Shown here: in pieces, positions 18,981 through 28,649 of the stretch
Layout: each line of letters begins with the position of its first letter
Numbering within the stretch: position 1 is the first letter of the stretch
Assembly: GCA_028284415.1 (NCBI GenBank)
Contig: JANQRU010000003.1
Location: forward strand, 35,001-99,000
Reading direction: 5' to 3'
DNA length: 64,000 nt
DNA from: Pyrinomonadaceae bacterium
Lineage (GTDB): Bacteria > Acidobacteriota > Blastocatellia > Pyrinomonadales > Pyrinomonadaceae
Program-made: the position numbers and the translations under genes
The notes under the pieces: model-generated
Told to the model about the DNA's origin: nothing
The model's input: the letters and a program-made list of their open reading frames with translations, nothing else
Databases searched by the model: none

Positions 18981-20888
18981 AGTCAGGCTTTTTATTTCTT
19001 CAATCAATAAATCTGGATCAAATGGCTTAGTGTGGTAAATCTGAAATCCACTATACAAGGCTTTCTCTTTGTTTTCTTTGGCAGTAAAAGCACTTAAAGC
19101 AATAGCCGGGATATTTTTTACACTTTCTATTTCTCCTTTTCTGATCCTATTAATAAAAGAAATGCCGTCTTCTTCCGGCATTGCAATATCTGAAATAATT
19201 ACATCTAAATCGTTTGTATTAGTAGCTTGGAGTTTCTCGATCGCTTCTTTCACACATTCAGCACTTTTTACACTTGCACCAAGTTGCTCAATAAATAGTT
19301 CAAGTACATTTCGTGAATCTTCATCATCTTCGACGATGAAGATATTCAAACCCTTGAGACTAGTAACATTTGATTGCTGTTCCTTTGGATTACTTTCAAT
19401 TTCTTCAATTTTATCAACAAAAATGGGCAAAGTTATTGTGAAAGTAGCCCCTTTTTCTAAACCTTCACTTTCTACAGAAATTTGACCTTCGTGTTTTTCG
19501 ACTAAAATTTTTGCAATTGATAAACCCAAACCAAGTCCAAGTTTGCTTTTACCTGAGCTGTCTTTTGCTTGAGTAAATTGATCAAATATCAGAGGCAGAT
19601 CATCTTCGGAAATTCCTTGACCATCATCACTAATTTTTACATAAACATTTACATCATCTGTATCTAACTCAATGGAAATATTACCTTTTTCTTTAGTAAA
19701 TTTTAGTGCGTTGGTAACGACATTGGTGATGACTTGTTGGAGCCTGATCGCATCGCCAAATACGTTTACCTCGTCATGTTTGTTGTTTAATGTGAGATCT
19801 ATATCCTTTGAAATTGCTTCAGGTTTCTTTGCATTAAAGACATTGTTTACGATCGACACTAGATTCATCGGGCGTAATTCTAGTTTTAATTTTCCTGATG
19901 TAACTCTAGCTGAATCAACCAAATCCTCAATCAATTTAGATTGTGATTTTGCACTTCGTTCTATAGTTTTTAGTGCATTTTGTTTCGTGTTTTCATCTAC
20001 ATCTTTATTAAGTAAAATTTTTGTCCAACCTAAAATTGTATTAAGCGGTGATCTTAATTCGTGAGAAACTACTGCTAGGAAAAAGTCTTTTGCTTTGTTA
20101 GCTCTGACCGCTTCGTTTCTGGCTCTGCGTTCTTTTTCATAGATGGCTGCTAGTTCTTCAGAAGCTAACTTTTGATCAGTAATGTTTCTGACACTACCCA
20201 TCATACTTATCGCTTCATTATCTGAATCAAAAAATGTTTTGCCTTTTGCAGAAATCCAATTAATATTCCCATCTGAATAAACCACACGGTATTCGATATC
20301 ATATTCGGTACCTTCTACATGAGATCTGTTTAATTCATTTTCCACACGTTCTCGGTCATCTGGATGAACTACGTCGAAAAAATGGTCTAGTTTAAATATC
20401 TCATAGGGGTCTAACTCATATAACTCATTACATTTAGGCGTTGAAAAAATTTCATTCTTTTTTAGATCCCAAAACCACAAACCAATACCTGCGTTTTCAG
20501 CAGCAAAAAGAAAATGCTCACTCCTCTGTTTATAAAATTCTATTTCTTTTTCGCGGATTGATACGTCTTTTGCACCAAAGAAGATAAGTCCATCTCCATG
20601 TTCTCCATAGGGTACAAAAGTTAATTCAACCAAATCAAAATTAATTGAAGGTAAGTTTAGTTTTGTATTAATTTTTGTTGACCGGTCATTGCGTGAATTT
20701 TTAACAATGTTTTCTAGGGTGGAATTGTTAAAACTGTTTGAGTCAAATAAATTAATCTCGACGATATTCCTATTCAGAAAGTTATTAATCTCAAAACCAT
20801 CTATATTGTCATTGCTAAGCTTAAAAAGTTTACCTTCTTCATCAATAATTCCATGAAAATCGAATATTGCGTTGTTTATTTTTTCCAT
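18975..20888 (-). CDS. Hybrid sensor histidine kinase (PAS-PAS-HisKA-HATPase-REC), soluble
   Basis: 637 residues with no transmembrane helix. An N-terminal PAS-like region is followed by a PAS fold (about 125-245, with EYRVVYSDGNINWISAKG). HisKA follows with phospho-acceptor His276 in VVSHELRSPLN, then HATPase_c (NALKF, DDGQGI, GLGLGLSI) and a C-terminal receiver with VIISDIAMPEEDG. The frame extends nine codons upstream, but those codons lie inside the terminator hairpin of the preceding gene. MEKINNAIFDF at 20888 is therefore preferred. A soluble PAS kinase senses an internal signal. Its partner may be the sigma54 regulator nearby, though this is inferred from position. Confidence 0.9.
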   Translation of the reverse strand: MEKINNAIFDFHGIIDEEGKLFKLSNDNIDGFEINNFLNRNIVEINLFDSNSFNNSTLENIVKNSRNDRSTKINTKLNLPSINFDLVELTFVPYGEHGDGLIFFGAKDVSIREKEIEFYKQRSEHFLFAAENAGIGLWFWDLKKNEIFSTPKCNELYELDPYEIFKLDHFFDVVHPDDRERVENELNRSHVEGTEYDIEYRVVYSDGNINWISAKGKTFFDSDNEAISMMGSVRNITDQKLASEELAAIYEKERRARNEAVRANKAKDFFLAVVSHELRSPLNTILGWTKILLNKDVDENTKQNALKTIERSAKSQSKLIEDLVDSARVTSGKLKLELRPMNLVSIVNNVFNAKKPEAISKDIDLTLNNKHDEVNVFGDAIRLQQVITNVVTNALKFTKEKGNISIELDTDDVNVYVKISDDGQGISEDDLPLIFDQFTQAKDSSGKSKLGLGLGLSIAKILVEKHEGQISVESEGLEKGATFTITLPIFVDKIEEIESNPKEQQSNVTSLKGLNIFIVEDDEDSRNVLELFIEQLGASVKSAECVKEAIEKLQATNTNDLDVIISDIAMPEEDGISFINRIRKGEIESVKNIPAIALSAFTAKENKEKALYSGFQIYHTKPFDPDLLIEEIKSLTK

Positions 20889-20935
20889 AATAAATAAAAA
20901 TATCCATGTTTCCAAAAAAAATCTGGAAACATGGA
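20889..20935 (-). terminator. Intrinsic terminator of the small membrane protein gene (minus strand)
   Basis: A perfect 12-bp inverted repeat (20903-20914 with 20924-20935). Read on the minus strand, the second arm is followed by TATTTTTATTTATT. It ends the transcript of the 49-residue gene just upstream and lies directly before the kinase start, which supports the shorter kinase start. It could also attenuate read-through into the kinase. Confidence 0.75.
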
Positions 20936-20981
20936 CTTAATAAAGCGTATTAGCTAATTGCTGCTGGTCAGCCAATCCACG

Positions 20982-21131
20982 TTATGCAAACTTTCTTCCT
21001 GTTAGTAATCTAACGATAAATGAAATAAGAGCCGCAAACAAAAATATATGTATTATTCCTCCAAATGTCTGACTGAGAAATAACCCTGCCAACCAAATTA
21101 GTAATAAAATGATTATTATTGCGTCTAACAT
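20982..21131 (-). CDS. lmo0937-type (DUF5670) small membrane protein
   Basis: 49 residues, too short for most gene finders. It runs MLDAIIIILLLIWLAGLF..., with FGGIIHIFLFAALISFIVRL in the middle and LLTGRKFA at the end. The two-helix pattern with LLxIWLxG, GGxIHxxL and a terminal RLLxGR is that of lmo0937-family proteins, which are often stress-linked and of unknown role. GGAGG lies five bases before the ATG. A sigma54-like promoter sits upstream and a strong terminator downstream, so it is an independent transcription unit. Confidence 0.85.
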   Translation of the reverse strand: MLDAIIIILLLIWLAGLFLSQTFGGIIHIFLFAALISFIVRLLTGRKFA

Positions 21132-21161
21132 TCTACCTCCAAAAACTACATATAAGAAGAC

Positions 21162-21178
21162 TCAAATTTTATGCCAAA
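21162..21178 (-). promoter_or_regulatory. Probable sigma54 (-24/-12) promoter for the small membrane protein gene
   Basis: The minus strand reads TTGGCATAAAATTTGAG. The -24 block TTGGCA is perfect and the spacing GG-N10-G is correct. The -12 block is TTTGA instead of TTGCA, one mismatch at the less conserved C. Predicted transcription starts near 21150, leaving a short leader with GGAGG before the ATG at 21131. Confidence 0.5.
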
Positions 21179-21404
21179 GAATGTTGTTTTGCTTAAAGGT
21201 AGTTTTTGTAAGGACTTAAGACGTCAATATCTTTTCAAAATAATTAATCACGCACTGTGATAGTATTAGTTTGATACAGGTAAACAGCTTAAAAATTAAA
21301 TCCTTAATATGTTCAGTGTATCTTATTAATACAAAACAAGTTGGATGAAAAATAATGACTTTGCTAAGTGTTGAAATAGTTGGGTTTATAATATTGCCGG
21401 TTTT

Positions 21405-21423
21405 TTTGGAATGAGTATTGCAC
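21405..21423 (+). promoter_or_regulatory. sigma54 (-24/-12) promoter for the DUF883-like gene
   Basis: TTGGAATGAGTATTGCA has GG at 21408-21409 and GC at 21420-21421, with exactly ten bases between. The -12 block TTGCA is perfect. The predicted start is near 21433, about 30 bases before the ATG at 21463. Confidence 0.7.
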
Positions 21424-21462
21424 CTTTCTATTCCGGCTATTTACAAAGAATTATTTAAAATT

Positions 21463-21855
21463 ATGGAAACAAACGGAAATAAAGTAGAAAAAACAGTAAA
21501 TGTTGCAAAAGAGAAAATTTCACAAAATCTTTCTGGGGTAGCTGAGAAAGTCCATAGAGGATCAGATACAGCAAAAGATGTCTTATCAGATAAGACAGAG
21601 AAGGTAGAAGATTATATCAGAGAGAAAACATACGTTGCAGGGGATTTAACAAATCAAACGGTAGAAAGAGCAAGCAAACTCGGACACAAAGCTGCAGATG
21701 CACTTTCAAAGTCTTCTGAATACATAGAAAATTTCGACTATCGAGATACAAAAAAAGCTGTTTCTGAAACAATAAAAGATAAACCTCAGATCATGTTGGT
21801 GGCAGCAGGCATATTCGGATTTTTGCTCGGGATTTTGGTTGGTAGAAGAAAGTAA
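21463..21855 (+). CDS. DUF883/YqjD-like membrane-anchored stress protein
   Basis: 130 residues. A long charged, helical region rich in Lys, Glu and Ala (KVEKTVNVAKEKISQNL, DKTEKVEDYIREKTYVAG) precedes a C-terminal transmembrane helix and GRRK end (AAGIFGFLLGILVGRRK). This is the layout of the ElaB/YqjD/DUF883 group, in which YqjD tethers ribosomes to the inner membrane in stationary phase. The frame extends 15 codons upstream but crosses into the sigma54 -12 element, so the ATG at 21463 is the start. It is followed by a strong terminator. Confidence 0.75.
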   Translation: METNGNKVEKTVNVAKEKISQNLSGVAEKVHRGSDTAKDVLSDKTEKVEDYIREKTYVAGDLTNQTVERASKLGHKAADALSKSSEYIENFDYRDTKKAVSETIKDKPQIMLVAAGIFGFLLGILVGRRK

Positions 21856-21902
21856 AATTTAAATCACTTATTTATCAAAAGTATCGGGGAGGCTGAGCAC
21901 AT

Positions 21903-21940
21903 AGAAAAGGCAAGTGAAGGGGGCTTGCCTTTTCTAATTA
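21903..21940 (+). terminator. Intrinsic terminator after the DUF883-like gene
   Basis: A perfect 12-bp stem (21903-21914 with 21924-21935), loop of nine bases, followed by AATTATT. The tail is short but the stem is strong. It separates the DUF883-like gene from the response regulator. Confidence 0.75.
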
Positions 21941-21999
21941 TTAACCCAACTAGATTAAATTTAATGAAGCAAAGTTTTAGATTGATGAGGAAAAAATTA

Positions 22000-23538
22000 A
22001 TGAATAATAAAGCATTAGTTATAGACGATGACAGAGCCACACTCGACCTGATGAGATTTCAACTTGAGTCAGAAAATTTTCAAGTTGTTACCGTCGAAAA
22101 AGGAAACGATGGCTTAAAAATAGCCGAAGACAATCCTTTTGACATAATTCTCACAGATTTAAACCTGCCTGATATAGATGGAATAGAGATAGTAAAAAAA
22201 TTAAAACAAATCACACCGGAAACTGAAATCATAATGATTACAGGATTTGGTTCAGCAGAAAAAGCTGTCGAAGCTACCAAAGCCGGTGCGTTTTACTATG
22301 TAGAAAAACCAGTTGAGTTTGATGAATTGCTTGTCTTAATTGAAAAAGCAATTGAGAGAAGAGAGCAAGCCGCTGAGATTAAAGAACTACGCGGAAAACT
22401 TTCGAATGTGACTTCATATCAGGGAATTATCGGCGGAAGTAAATCAATGCAGAACATTTTTGAGATGATTGAAAATGTCGCCGATTCCGATGCAAACATT
22501 TTAATTCTAGGTGAATCGGGAACAGGTAAAGAAGTTATCGCCAATGCGATTCATTACAAGAGTCATCGAGCAAAAATGCCTTTTGTGAAAGTAAATTGTT
22601 CTGCATTACCAAAAGATTTAATTGAATCACAGCTCTTTGGTCACGTAAAAGGTTCATTCACCGGGGCGGTAAAAGATAAGATTGGTTTTATCGGTCAAGC
22701 GAAAGGGGGAAGTTTACTTTTAGATGAGATTGGCGAAATGCCGTTGGATTTGCAACCAAAGCTTTTAAGAGTATTACAAGAGAAAGTTTATTATCGTGTA
22801 GGGAGCGAAAAACCAAAAGAAGCAGATTTTAGATTAATATGTGCTACAAACCGTGATCCATTTGATGCCATACAAGATGGAAATTTGAGAGAAGACTTAT
22901 ATTACAGGGTCAACACGATCGAGATACGAATTCCACCTTTAAGAGAAAGAATGGATGATGTTCCGATGTTAGCTGAGCATTTCTTATCTATTTACAACGA
23001 GAAATATAAAAGAGAAGTAAAAAACTTTTCACAACAAGCATATGATCAAATGCTAAGCTATCACTGGCGTGGAAACGTCAGGGAGCTGCAAAACTCAGTT
23101 GAAAGGGCAATTTTGTTAGCGAAGGGAGATACAATTACAGTTCTTGATATTCCAAATGCTCCTAAAATTACTCCTGAATCAAGTAGTGCGAATACTGAAA
23201 CCAATTTTGCATCTGGAACAAAAGCTTTTGGAGTAGGTCAGTCACAAAATGGTTTTACAAATAGTATTCAAGAATTAAAACTTGATGCTACATCTGAAGA
23301 AGAGCTTTTTGAGAACATAGGGGAATTGATTGTTAATAATTTAAAAGAAAATAATGATTCTGTTGAAGATAAAAATGATGTTTTCAGTTCATTGGAATAT
23401 GGAGTTGTATTAGCTGCCTTGAAGAAGACCGACGGAAACAAACAAGCCGCAGCAAATCTGCTTGGTCTATACAGACCCCGTCTGTACGGTATGATTAAGC
23501 GTCACAATATTAATGAAAAATTAAAAGGTAGTGAGTAA
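22000..23538 (+). CDS. sigma54-dependent response regulator (NtrC family)
   Basis: 512 residues. The receiver domain has phospho-acceptor Asp53 in ILTDLNLPDIDG. The AAA+ domain has Walker A GESGTGKE (from residue 171) and GSFTGA (from residue 218, a common variant of the sigma54-contacting GAFTGA loop), then DEIGEMP and the R-finger region. A Fis-type HTH ends the protein (GNKQAAANLLGLYRPRLY). The ATG at 22000 is preferred over upstream ATGs because GAGG lies nine bases before it and it opens the receiver directly. It can activate the sigma54 promoters found on both sides, and I infer that it does. Confidence 0.93.
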   Translation: MNNKALVIDDDRATLDLMRFQLESENFQVVTVEKGNDGLKIAEDNPFDIILTDLNLPDIDGIEIVKKLKQITPETEIIMITGFGSAEKAVEATKAGAFYYVEKPVEFDELLVLIEKAIERREQAAEIKELRGKLSNVTSYQGIIGGSKSMQNIFEMIENVADSDANILILGESGTGKEVIANAIHYKSHRAKMPFVKVNCSALPKDLIESQLFGHVKGSFTGAVKDKIGFIGQAKGGSLLLDEIGEMPLDLQPKLLRVLQEKVYYRVGSEKPKEADFRLICATNRDPFDAIQDGNLREDLYYRVNTIEIRIPPLRERMDDVPMLAEHFLSIYNEKYKREVKNFSQQAYDQMLSYHWRGNVRELQNSVERAILLAKGDTITVLDIPNAPKITPESSSANTETNFASGTKAFGVGQSQNGFTNSIQELKLDATSEEELFENIGELIVNNLKENNDSVEDKNDVFSSLEYGVVLAALKKTDGNKQAAANLLGLYRPRLYGMIKRHNINEKLKGSE

Positions 23539-23562
23539 ACAGGTTCTCGCTACCTTTTTTTA
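23525..23562 (+). terminator. Intrinsic terminator of the response regulator gene
   Basis: An 11-bp stem with one G-T pair (23525-23535 with 23546-23556) and a run of T to 23561. The stop codon lies in the loop. Confidence 0.85.
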
Positions 23563-23727
23563 TTACTTTGTAGAAGTTGCAGGTGCTTTTATGTTTACAT
23601 AAATTTGTTTGTTGGCAGTCTTGCTAAGAAAACCACTTTAATGAATTGCCCCACCTATTATAGAAACTATAATTATTAGCGTTATTGCCTAAATTAAATT
23701 GTTTGCTATGCTTGCTCGTTCTTCCAT
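23563..23727 (-). pseudogene. Broken small membrane protein gene (two in-frame stops) behind a sigma54 promoter
   Basis: From ATG 23727, preceded by AGGAG, the frame reads MEERASIANNLI, a TAG (codon 13), AITLIIIVSIIGGAIH, a TAA (codon 30), then SGFLSKTANKQIYVNIKAPA to a final TAA at 23563. The order of a short charged start, one transmembrane helix and a polar tail looks like a real small protein of about 54 residues. It has a good Shine-Dalgarno and the best sigma54 promoter in the window. The two stops suggest a recent pseudogene, possibly from single changes such as CAG to TAG. Alternatives are a 12-residue peptide or chance. An overlapping open frame at 23624-23821 crosses the promoter and is probably spurious. 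Confidence 0.45.
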
Positions 23728-23771
23728 TTTTTTCTCCTGTTAGTTTGTTGTTAATTAATTCGTAAATGAAA

Positions 23772-23792
23772 AGTGCAAGAGTAATGCCAAAG
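23772..23792 (-). promoter_or_regulatory. sigma54 (-24/-12) promoter, near consensus
   Basis: The minus strand reads TTGGCATTACTCTTGCA: -24 GG at 23788-23787, -12 GC at 23776-23775, ten bases between, and both blocks (TTGGCA, TTGCA) perfect. The predicted start is near 23763, about 36 bases upstream of the ATG at 23727. Confidence 0.75.
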
Positions 23793-23982
23793 TTTATAAG
23801 TAATAAAAATTGATGATTCATTTATGTATCTAAGTCGGAACAAAACAAGTTTGTATGAAATCAGAACATCTTTGCTGTCAATTTTCGATACGAGAAAATG
23901 CGTCATTTGCACTTTCAGAATGGAATTAACCAGCTATTGAGGGAATTATCAAGGCATTTATTCAAATAATAAAGAAATTGCT

Positions 23983-24001
23983 TGAGGCATAGGACTTGCT
24001 A
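23983..24001 (+). promoter_or_regulatory. sigma54 (-24/-12) promoter for the CHASE kinase
   Basis: GAGGCATAGGACTTGCT has GG at 23986-23987 and GC at 23998-23999 with ten bases between; -24 is AGGCA and -12 is TTGCT. Transcription would start near 24011, so the upstream GTG at 24010 cannot be the start codon and the ATG at 24028 is used. Confidence 0.6.
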
Positions 24002-24027
24002 ATACTTAAGTGCTTCGGATTTTTGTA

Positions 24028-25851
24028 ATGGGTAAGTTAAGAGAAAAAACTAGAGAGACTATCAATAAGGAGATTATTAAACTCCCATATCTTGCTCTTA
24101 TTGTAAGTTTACTTCTCACGATTGGCTTAACTTTTCTTTCTTACACTAGTGCAACCAATAAAGATAAAATCAGATTCAACAACAAAATCAGTAAAATTGA
24201 GGGAACACTTCAATCTAAAATAGCTACGTATGAAACTATACTGAAAGCGACTAAAGGCTTTATTGAAACAAAAAAAGAACTAAACAGGGATAATTTTGCA
24301 ACATTTATTAGCAACTTAAACCTTGAAAAGGAATTTGGAGGTGTACAGGGAATTGGTTACACGGTAAAAGTTTTACCAGAAGATAAACAAAAACTAACTG
24401 ACAAAATAAGGGAAGAATGGCTTCCAAGTTTTAAAATGTTTCCCGATGTCGCAAAGGATGAGTATCAAGCAATTATTTACTTAGAACCAGTTGATTTTCG
24501 TAATAAACGTGCTATTGGTTTTGATATGACCTCAGAGAAAATTCGGCGAGAAGCTATGTTTGAGGCAAGGGATACTGGGAAAATTACAGCTTCTGGGAAG
24601 ATAAAACTTTTGCAAGAAACAGATAAAAATGTTCAAGCTGGATTTCTTGTTTATTTACCCGTGTATGAGGGTATGGAAACGCCTCAAACGGTTGAAGAAA
24701 GAAGATCAACATTGAAGGGCTATGTTTACAGTCCCTTTAGAGCAGGTGATTTTTTAAGTGATATTACTAACATAATTTCTGAAAAAGAAATCGGTATTTT
24801 AGTTTACGATTTGGAAATTTCTGCAGATAATTTGTTAGCTGAAAGCATACCTAATCTGGTTAATCTAGGTTCAAGAAATGAAACGGTAAAAGAAATCGAC
24901 TTTGGTGTAAGAAAATGGAAGGTTGTTTATAAGGCGATGCCTGAATTTTACGATAATTCAAATTTAAACCTCACTGTAATCGTATTTATAATTGGGGTAT
25001 TTCTCAGCGGATTTGTCTTTTTTATAACTTATTTAGAAGCCGCCAGCCGCCAGAAGTTTCAGATCATCGCACAAAATTTATCAGTTGCGGAAAAAGAAAA
25101 AGCTCAATTATTAATCAGAGAAAAGGAGGCAAGAAAAGCTGCTGAAAGATCAAACAGGGCAAAAGATAATTTTATTTCTACTGTCTCTCATGAACTTCGT
25201 ACTCCGCTTAATGCTATCTCAGGTTGGACTAGAATTCTCAAAGGCGATCAACTGACCGGAAAAACTAAAGAGCGTGCCATTAAAACAATAGAAAAAAGTA
25301 TTAAGACACAATCAGATTTAATTGAAGATTTATTGGATTTTTCAAAAACTAATGAAACAGACAAGGAATCAGATTCAAACTTAGTTAATTTCTCTAAAAT
25401 ATTTAAGAAAGTTGCGATACTAGCCGAAGAAAAAGCCTTATTAAAAGGAGTAAAATTTATCTCGGAAAATAATTTAGATGGTCAAACAATAATAGGTGAT
25501 GCAGAAAAACTCGAAAAAGTCTTTCATGAAATTGTGAAAAATGCTTTAAAATTTACACCTCCTCAAGGGGCTATCAAAACCACTATTGATGCAGACAATG
25601 CATTTGTTTTCTTTAAGGTAGAAGACACAGGCAAGGGAATTAAAGAAGATTATTTACCCAAAGTATTTGAAGGATTTAGCCAACAAGACGCTTCCAGCAC
25701 AAGAAAACATGGAGGGTTGGGAATCGGGTTAGCTTATGCAAAAAATATTATAGAAAATCACGGCGGCGAAATCTCTGTAAAAAGCGAAGGCGAAAATAAA
25801 GGCACGACACTAATTGTTAAAATTCCTCACAATCAAGAAAGTTTATCCTAA
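24028..25851 (+). CDS. CHASE-domain membrane sensor histidine kinase
   Basis: 607 residues. Two transmembrane helices (about 15-35 and 313-337) flank an extracytoplasmic CHASE domain (about 70-250, with GVQGIGYTVKVLPEDK and AIGFDMTSEKIRREA). A coiled segment leads to HisKA with His388 in TVSHELRTPLN, then HATPase_c (NALKFTPPQG, DTGKGI, GGLGIGLAYAK). CHASE domains bind small extracellular ligands. There is no fused receiver, so it needs a separate partner; the NtrC-type regulator next door is the obvious candidate. The start is set by the sigma54 promoter just upstream, and there is no clear Shine-Dalgarno. Confidence 0.9.
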   Translation: MGKLREKTRETINKEIIKLPYLALIVSLLLTIGLTFLSYTSATNKDKIRFNNKISKIEGTLQSKIATYETILKATKGFIETKKELNRDNFATFISNLNLEKEFGGVQGIGYTVKVLPEDKQKLTDKIREEWLPSFKMFPDVAKDEYQAIIYLEPVDFRNKRAIGFDMTSEKIRREAMFEARDTGKITASGKIKLLQETDKNVQAGFLVYLPVYEGMETPQTVEERRSTLKGYVYSPFRAGDFLSDITNIISEKEIGILVYDLEISADNLLAESIPNLVNLGSRNETVKEIDFGVRKWKVVYKAMPEFYDNSNLNLTVIVFIIGVFLSGFVFFITYLEAASRQKFQIIAQNLSVAEKEKAQLLIREKEARKAAERSNRAKDNFISTVSHELRTPLNAISGWTRILKGDQLTGKTKERAIKTIEKSIKTQSDLIEDLLDFSKTNETDKESDSNLVNFSKIFKKVAILAEEKALLKGVKFISENNLDGQTIIGDAEKLEKVFHEIVKNALKFTPPQGAIKTTIDADNAFVFFKVEDTGKGIKEDYLPKVFEGFSQQDASSTRKHGGLGIGLAYAKNIIENHGGEISVKSEGENKGTTLIVKIPHNQESLS

Positions 25852-26025
25852 AAAAACTTCTGACAAAAAAGTGAATAGCTAATTCTTTAAATTGACCTGT
25901 TTATTTATATAAGCAGAAACAAACACAGCGTTTTCACTTTGTATTTAGAGAGTTGAACCAAAAAATATTGTATAAATCGACAATTTATCAGAAAATATAC
26001 TATTCCAAAAAAAGGAGATAATTTT

Positions 26026-26280
26026 ATGTTTCATATATTGGGACAACTATTTGTCGGATTAATAATCGGTGCAATTGCAAGATTTCTACTGCCAGGTAAA
26101 GAGGCTATCGTTGCTGGACCGATCGGTTGGTTAATAACTGCTCTTATAGGTATGGGTGGCTCTTTCCTCGGAACAATGATTGGAAAGTTTATTTGGGGCG
26201 ATGATAAATATGCCGCTGGATGGATTATGTCAATCTTAGGAGCAGTTTTGTTAGTGATGTTGGTTAGATTTATTACTTAA
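26026..26280 (+). CDS. GlsB/YeaQ/YmgE-family stress membrane protein
   Basis: 84 residues with three transmembrane segments and glycine-rich turns. GLIIGAIARFLLPGK near the start and GWIMSILGAVLLVMLV near the end are typical of the transglycosylase-associated (YeaQ/YmgE/GlsB) family, induced by general stress in many bacteria. AAAGGAG precedes the ATG by eight bases. I found no sigma54 match in the 175 bases upstream, unlike the other small proteins nearby. Confidence 0.88.
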   Translation: MFHILGQLFVGLIIGAIARFLLPGKEAIVAGPIGWLITALIGMGGSFLGTMIGKFIWGDDKYAAGWIMSILGAVLLVMLVRFIT

Positions 26281-26306
26281 GCGTTCCTAAAATTATTAAA
26301 TAACAA

Positions 26307-26340
26307 AAAAGGCTCTGCTCAAGATTGAGCAGAGCCTTTT
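26307..26340. terminator. Bidirectional terminator between the GlsB-like gene and groEL
   Basis: AAAAGGCTCTGCTCA pairs perfectly with its complement (26307-26321 with 26326-26340), with A-runs before and T-runs after, so it can end transcription from both convergent genes. Confidence 0.9.
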
Positions 26341-26364
26341 GGTACTTGGAAATCTAAAATGGAA

Positions 26365-28035
<1,671 letters not shown>

Positions 28036-28063
28036 TTAATTCTTTGTTCTTTATAAATGTTAT

Positions 28064-28144
28064 TTGATATTTGTTCGTGGGTAATTGTCATTTGTTTGTT
28101 GCAAAAAAGAAAAGCAACTATTTACTGACAACTGACGAACTACT
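28064..28144. repeat. Degenerate 7-bp repeats in the groES-groEL spacer
   Basis: Read on the plus strand, six consecutive heptamers start at 28064 (TTGATAT, TTGTTCG, TGGGTAA, TTGTCAT, TTGTTTG, TTGCAAA). A second group starts at 28124 (ACTGACA, ACTGACG, AACTACT) and ends at the groES stop. The 7-base period resembles the short tandem heptamer repeats described in cyanobacteria and the insert in lysA in this window. Confidence 0.55.
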
Positions 28145-28457
28145 AGCTTGCCGCTTCACCAGCACGTTCAATAATTCCTAAGATCTCATCTTCTCTCATC
28201 ATTAAGAATTCTTCGCCATCAAGTGTGATTTCAGAACCGCTATATTTTCCGAAAAGTACACGATCGCCTTCTTTGACGTCTAATGTTTGACGAGTTCCAT
28301 CATCTTTTACTTTTCCTTCACCAACTGCAATTACTTCACCTTCTTGGGGTTTTTCTTTTGCTGAGTCAGGAATGATGATTCCGCCTGATGTTGTTTCATT
28401 TTCTTCAATACGACGAACAATTACTCTGTCGTGTAAAGGTCTAATTTTTGTAGCCAT
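28143..28457 (-). CDS. groS: Co-chaperonin GroES
   Basis: 104 residues, slightly longer than E. coli GroES (97). It caps the GroEL ring. Features are the N-terminal [12 protein letters not shown], the mobile loop [19 protein letters not shown] and the core [14 protein letters not shown]. It is the first gene of the operon and has the start ATG at 28457 with GGAG upstream. A sigma70 promoter and CIRCE operator precede it by about 80-130 bases. Confidence 0.98.
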   Translation of the reverse strand: MATKIRPLHDRVIVRRIEENETTSGGIIIPDSAKEKPQEGEVIAVGEGKVKDDGTRQTLDVKEGDRVLFGKYSGSEITLDGEEFLMMREDEILGIIERAGEAAS

Positions 28458-28536
28458 AATTATAGTTACTCCTTGTTTATATAATTTTGATAACTGTTAT
28501 AAAATACTTAAGCTTAACAGATATGAATCTGTGTTT

Positions 28537-28563
28537 TTAGCACTCACTGTTTAAGAGTGCTAG
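28537..28563 (-). promoter_or_regulatory. CIRCE operator (HrcA binding site) of groES-groEL
   Basis: TTAGCACTC, nine bases, GAGTGCTAG: an inverted repeat matching the CIRCE consensus TTAGCACTC-N9-GAGTGCTAA at all but the last base. HrcA represses chaperone operons from this site and releases it on heat stress. Its right arm overlaps the -10 box of the promoter at 28562-28567. Confidence 0.93.
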
Positions 28564-28591
28564 TATATGAAATGCTTTCCAATTGTGTCAA
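28562..28591 (-). promoter_or_regulatory. sigma70 promoter of groES-groEL
   Basis: On the minus strand TTGACA (28591-28586) and TATACT (28567-28562) are separated by 18 bases: a perfect -35 and five of six in the -10. The position directly upstream of CIRCE explains repression by HrcA. Confidence 0.8.
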
Positions 28592-28649
28592 GTGTGTTAA
28601 GGTTGGTAATTTATAAAATCTGATAACAGTGTTATCAAGTCGTAGGCTT

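Noticed and set aside
23624..23821. 65-residue minus-strand frame with a hydrophobic N-terminus
   Set aside because: Its 5' part covers the near-consensus sigma54 promoter (it is out of frame with the broken gene downstream) and it has no good ribosome-binding site; the hydrophobic start may be chance in AT-rich DNA.
25856..26025. sigma54 promoter before the GlsB-like gene
   Set aside because: No GG-N10-GC element occurs in the upstream gap, so this small protein cannot be put in the micro-regulon.
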